A stretch of DNA of 18,432 bases from a bacterium (lineage in GTDB: Bacteria > JAMCPX01), in NCBI GenBank assembly GCA_027364825.1, contig DAHXOM010000218.1:1-18432 (forward strand), given 5' to 3'. Both the position numbers and the translations under genes were made by a program. The notes below the pieces were generated by a model. The model had not been told where the DNA came from, searched no databases, and worked only from the letters and a program-made list of their open reading frames with translations. Below are positions 15,860 to 18,432 of this stretch, piece by piece. Each line of letters opens with the position of its first letter. The first letter of the stretch is position 1.

Positions 15860-17356
15860 TTAATCATGATTTGCATCCGTCTTTCCGTTTAAAAAATCAG
15901 GCGTTAATACACCGGTATCGTGTGCAAGCTGGGCCATCGTTAAAAACCATGTTGTCCTTGCCTGGATCTCCTGTGCCCTTGCCAGGGCAAGGGTGCTTTG
16001 TGCGTTCAGAAGACTGATAATGTTCCCGAGCCCCTGTTTGTACATGCCCAGGGCAACGTCCGCCGATTGTCGGGCACTGGCAAGAAAATCTTCGCTTGTC
16101 TCGAGTGATTGCTGTGCGGTTTTAAATGAATAATAGCTGTTCCACACCTGCAAGATTACCTGCTGCTGTGTGCCTTTCAACTGCTGTTGTGCGGCCTTTG
16201 CCTGTTCCTTTGCTGCAAACACATTGTATGCGGTCGAAAAGCCGTTGAATAAGGGGAACTCAAGCAGCACTGCACCTGAATATTGATCGAAATATGGATT
16301 GCCCGGAGGGCTGTAAAGATAGGTGCGGCTTGCCGTACCGTTTAATGAAAGACTCGGCAAACCGGAGGAAAGTACGGAATGGACGCGTGATTTTGCCCCG
16401 ATAACTTGTGCCCTTGCGGCGGCAAGATCCGGCCTGTGTTCTTCTGCTTTTTTTATGAGGTCGTCGATATTGTCATAGATTTCTTTATCAGGGACATGCT
16501 CCGGAAGTTTACCGACGGCAATATGGATATTTGCCGGAAATCCCATGGATGTCGCAAGCGCACCATACATTATCTGAATCTGGCCGTTTACGTTCTCCAG
16601 GGCAAGCTTTGCCTGCGAATAAGCTGCCTTTGCCTGCAGTACGTCTGCAATCGTTGCAAGCCCTGCATCGTGTCTTATCTGTGCTGCTTCCAGATTTGCA
16701 TTTGCATTTTCGAGGTTCTTCTGCTCCGCTTCCAGCATGGCTTTTTCACCAAGATACTGGTAATAAGCCTGCTCAACCTGGAGTATCACATTCTGAATGG
16801 TATAATTCTGGCTCAGGTCTGCAGTAAGGAGGGCATAATGCGCTTCTTTTACCTGAGCATAGCGTCCTCCGAAATTAAACAAAAGGTAGTTGATACTTGC
16901 GGAAAAACCGTATGTTGTAAGTAAAAATGAGAGCTGGGAGCCGATGAGGCTCTGTTTGTATCGGTTCAAATCCGCACTTGCTGTTACCGTTGGAAAATAT
17001 AATGCCCTGCTTGCGCCGAGCATTCCGGCTGCTGCACGTGCCTGCAGCCATGCATACCTTGTCTGGGTGCTGTTTTGCAGGGCTATGTTTATGATATCCT
17101 CAAGGCTCAGATTGTTAAAATTCTTAAATTGCTCAAGGACAGACGATGCTGTCGTTGTTTCGGATGCCTGAGGTTTCATGATTGACTCAGGTGCTGTGTA
17201 GGGAACATCCGGAGCTGAAGATGTATTTGAACGTATGCCGGGCATTGCAGCACACCCTGCAAATAAAATTAAAACAGTCGACAGCATAAGCGTCATAGAG
17301 AGGTTTAGCCGAAGATTTTGAAAGAAATTCTTTTGGTTTATATGGCGTATATGCAT
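15860..17356 (-). CDS. Outer-membrane efflux lipoprotein (TolC/OprM family)
   Basis: The trimeric exit channel of the tripartite pump. The 498-residue protein has two repeated TolC-like halves (about 80-285 and 300-490) made of Ala/Gln-rich coiled-coil helices, with ALQNSTQTRYAWLQARAA, LEAAQIRHDAGLATIADVLQ and VALGMYKQGLGNIISLLNAQ as typical stretches. A lipoprotein signal ends in FAGC with Cys35 as the likely lipidated residue, as in OprM/NodT proteins. The chosen start at 17356 has AAGGAGA about 12 bases upstream, slightly long spacing. A start at Met21 would give a shorter, more usual signal peptide and cannot be excluded. It is the first gene of the operon, before the adaptor and pump. 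No regulator gene sits beside it. Confidence 0.94.
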   Translation of the reverse strand: MHIRHINQKNFFQNLRLNLSMTLMLSTVLILFAGCAAMPGIRSNTSSAPDVPYTAPESIMKPQASETTTASSVLEQFKNFNNLSLEDIINIALQNSTQTRYAWLQARAAAGMLGASRALYFPTVTASADLNRYKQSLIGSQLSFLLTTYGFSASINYLLFNFGGRYAQVKEAHYALLTADLSQNYTIQNVILQVEQAYYQYLGEKAMLEAEQKNLENANANLEAAQIRHDAGLATIADVLQAKAAYSQAKLALENVNGQIQIMYGALATSMGFPANIHIAVGKLPEHVPDKEIYDNIDDLIKKAEEHRPDLAAARAQVIGAKSRVHSVLSSGLPSLSLNGTASRTYLYSPPGNPYFDQYSGAVLLEFPLFNGFSTAYNVFAAKEQAKAAQQQLKGTQQQVILQVWNSYYSFKTAQQSLETSEDFLASARQSADVALGMYKQGLGNIISLLNAQSTLALARAQEIQARTTWFLTMAQLAHDTGVLTPDFLNGKTDANHD

Positions 17357-17368
17357 TATAAAACTTTA

Positions 17369-17375
17369 TCTCCTT
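17369..17375 (-). promoter_or_regulatory. Ribosome binding site of the outer-membrane channel gene
   Basis: The minus strand reads AAGGAGA, with 12 bases to the ATG at 17356. The spacing is longer than ideal, but no better-placed start lies closer. Confidence 0.5.
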
Positions 17376-17430
17376 AATTTAATATAAACGATGCAAATAT
17401 ACTTTTGTTCCGTGATTATGGAAAATATGT

Positions 17431-17436
17431 ATTATA
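17431..17436 (-). promoter_or_regulatory. Possible -10 element of the efflux operon
   Basis: A perfect TATAAT on the minus strand, 75 bases upstream of the first efflux gene. No good -35 hexamer lies at the right distance (TTCTAA with an 18-base spacer is the best), so it may need an activator or may be a chance match. The hairpin at 17450-17472 covers the would-be -35 region. Confidence 0.3.
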
Positions 17437-17449
17437 AGTATGAAATCAA

Positions 17450-17480
17450 CCCCGTTAGAAGCCAAAACGGGGTCAACCCC
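17450..17480. repeat. Overlapping inverted repeats upstream of the efflux operon
   Basis: CCCCGTT (17450-17456) pairs with AACGGGG (17466-17472). The same GGGG run also forms a second perfect inverted repeat, GGGGT-CA-ACCCC (17469-17480). TCAACCCC therefore occurs twice in direct orientation, 27 bases apart. The two hairpins exclude each other. This could be an operator with two half-site pairs, part of an intergenic repeat, or chance. Confidence 0.5.
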
Positions 17481-17490
17481 TTGTTCGTTA

Positions 17491-17508
17491 TTCCTGCGAA
17501 AGCAGGAA
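17491..17508. repeat. Short palindromic repeat with GAAA loop
   Basis: TTCCTGC and GCAGGAA form a perfect 7-bp stem around GAAA. The wider sequence, ending GCAGGAATCCAG, resembles a very common intergenic repeat seen in many bacterial genomes (recognition from memory; one copy in this window). Confidence 0.6.
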
Positions 17509-17580
17509 TCCAGAAGTTGTACCAATTCGTATCCTGAAACATTTTGTACGTGAACAATCCGGATTACCCGCTCTCAATGC

Positions 17581-17616
17581 AACAAGAGCGGCGTAGTGCT
17601 CTACGCCGCTCTTGTT
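17581..17616. terminator. Strong hairpin after the OmpA-family gene, likely terminator
   Basis: A perfect 16-bp inverted repeat with a TGCT loop (17597-17600), starting 23 bases after the OmpA-family stop. Stems are AACAAGAGCGGCGTAG and its complement. The clearest T-rich tail (TTGTTTTATCGTTTT) is on the plus strand, while on the minus strand, the direction of the gene, the stem ends in TTGTT with no long U-run. It may act on both strands or simply protect the 3' end of the message. Confidence 0.65.
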
Positions 17617-17638
17617 TTATCGTTTTAAAGGATTAAAT

Positions 17639-18430
17639 CTATTTCGCTATTTTAAGCACTACCCTTCTGTTTTTCGCTTCGGTAGCTTTATTATGCCCGA
17701 ATTGTTTTGTCTTACCCATTGGTTTCATAATAAGATGATTCGCAGGTACACCGTACCGTTCCAGCGCCATTTTAACCCAGAGAGAGCGGTAATAAGATAA
17801 TTCCTGGTTATAGGATTCAGGACCGTATGCATCACTATACCCCTGTATGATCAATTTCAGCTGTTGATGCTCAATCATATAATCGGCAACATGTTTTAAA
17901 CCCTCTTCAGCATCTTTCGATAAAACCGCCTCGTTGTTCTTAAAGATAAGCGGCACAGGAGCAACGATAATACCGTGTGTAATTTTTATCCGCCGTAGTG
18001 CAGGGGTAACAGGAGCAGCGGGGGTTATCATGGCAATCTTCTCTTCTGCTTTATGCTTTTTCTCAACAGGTGCCGGAACAACAGGTGTCGGAGCAACCGT
18101 CGTGGCTGCTACCTCCGGCTGTTCAGGAGCATTCGTTAATGGTGCGTTGGATACAGAAGGAGCCTCGGGTGCGGATGCCGGTGGCGTAACATTCATGACA
18201 TTGGCTTGCGTGTTTTCCGGAGCTGTCGTCGGGCCTTCTTCCATGCCCTCCGGCGCCAATGCCTCGGACGCTGCCGAAGGGCTTGTTCCGATACCTGCAA
18301 GAGGGGCTGCCTCCAGCGAAGTCGTAGGACTTTCTTCCATGCCCATCGGTGCCAATGCCCCGGCTGCTGCTGAAGGGCTTGTTCCGATACCTGCAAGAGG
18401 TGCTGCCTCCAGCGAAGTTGTAGGACTTTC
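17639..18430 (-). CDS. OmpA-family peptidoglycan-binding protein (3' part, runs off right edge)
   Basis: The frame is open to the window edge, so the start and N-terminal domain are missing; 263 residues are visible. The last 120 or so form an OmpA C-terminal domain that holds the peptidoglycan: LIIQGYSDAYGPESYNQEL, LSYYRSLWVKMALERYGV and NKATEAKNRRVVLKI match the family pattern, including the Asp (YSD) and Arg (LSYYRS) that bind the meso-diaminopimelate peptide. The final residues are Ile-Ala-Lys. Before it lies a long Ala/Pro/Thr/Glu-rich linker with a 32-residue tandem repeat. The protein probably tethers the outer membrane or a secreted complex to the cell wall. Whether the missing part is a barrel, a lipoprotein anchor or another domain cannot be seen. 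A strong hairpin follows the stop. Confidence 0.88.
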   Translation of the reverse strand, partial: ESPTTSLEAAPLAGIGTSPSAAAGALAPMGMEESPTTSLEAAPLAGIGTSPSAASEALAPEGMEEGPTTAPENTQANVMNVTPPASAPEAPSVSNAPLTNAPEQPEVAATTVAPTPVVPAPVEKKHKAEEKIAMITPAAPVTPALRRIKITHGIIVAPVPLIFKNNEAVLSKDAEEGLKHVADYMIEHQQLKLIIQGYSDAYGPESYNQELSYYRSLWVKMALERYGVPANHLIMKPMGKTKQFGHNKATEAKNRRVVLKIAK

Positions 18431-18432
18431 TT
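18241..18432 (-). repeat. 96-bp in-frame tandem repeat in the OmpA-family linker
   Basis: Positions 18241-18336 and 18337-18432 match at 87 of 96 bases and encode a 32-residue unit that begins MEESPTTSLEAAPLAGIGTS and ends with an Ala/Pro-rich segment. A degenerate start of a third unit (MEEGPTTAPEN) follows toward the C-terminus. The array reaches the window edge, so the number of copies is unknown. Confidence 0.9.

Overview
The window looks like a Gram-negative bacterial chromosome segment. The evidence is an outer-membrane lipoprotein channel with an RND efflux pump, periplasmic SurA/PpiC-type folding factors, and an OmpA-type peptidoglycan-binding protein. The gene string mfd, two PpiC-type proteins, pdxA, uvrA, together with short palindromic intergenic repeats, is reminiscent of Deltaproteobacteria (Desulfobacterota and relatives). 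That is a family-level impression from memory and not a placement. Almost everything lies on the minus strand; the only plausible plus-strand gene is one small membrane protein.

Layout from left to right: (1) 1-477 holds the 5' part of a secreted protein of unknown function that runs off the left edge. (2) 491-1312 has no convincing gene and is dense in short palindromic or repeated sequences. (3) 1313-1651 is a PII nitrogen-signalling protein with a good ribosome binding site and a likely sigma-54 (-24/-12) promoter. (4) 1872-2096 (+) is a possible small single-span membrane protein. (5) 2182-11476 is a compact minus-strand cluster, read in the order mfd, lipoprotein PpiC-like, periplasmic SurA/PpiC-like, pdxA, uvrA. 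The first four genes overlap or are nearly touching. A repeat element with perfect 12-bp inverted ends sits in the only larger gap, before uvrA. (6) 11584-17356 is a tripartite RND efflux operon, read outer-membrane lipoprotein, membrane fusion lipoprotein, inner-membrane RND transporter. (7) 17357-17638 is an intergenic region with three hairpins. (8) 17639 to the right edge is the 3' part of an OmpA-family protein whose linker contains a 96-bp in-frame tandem repeat.

Functionally, the large cluster joins two partners of nucleotide excision repair (Mfd recruits UvrA to stalled RNA polymerase) with envelope folding factors and a pyridoxal-phosphate biosynthesis enzyme. The shared transcription is inferred from spacing. 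The efflux operon encodes all three parts of one pump, most like the MdtB/MdtC branch of RND transporters, but no regulator gene is visible. I found no convincing novel multi-gene system. The most useful leads are the PpiC-like proteins lacking the usual active-site histidines, the apparently leaderless promoter of mfd, the sigma-54 promoter of the PII gene, the tandem-repeat linker, and the intergenic repeat families.
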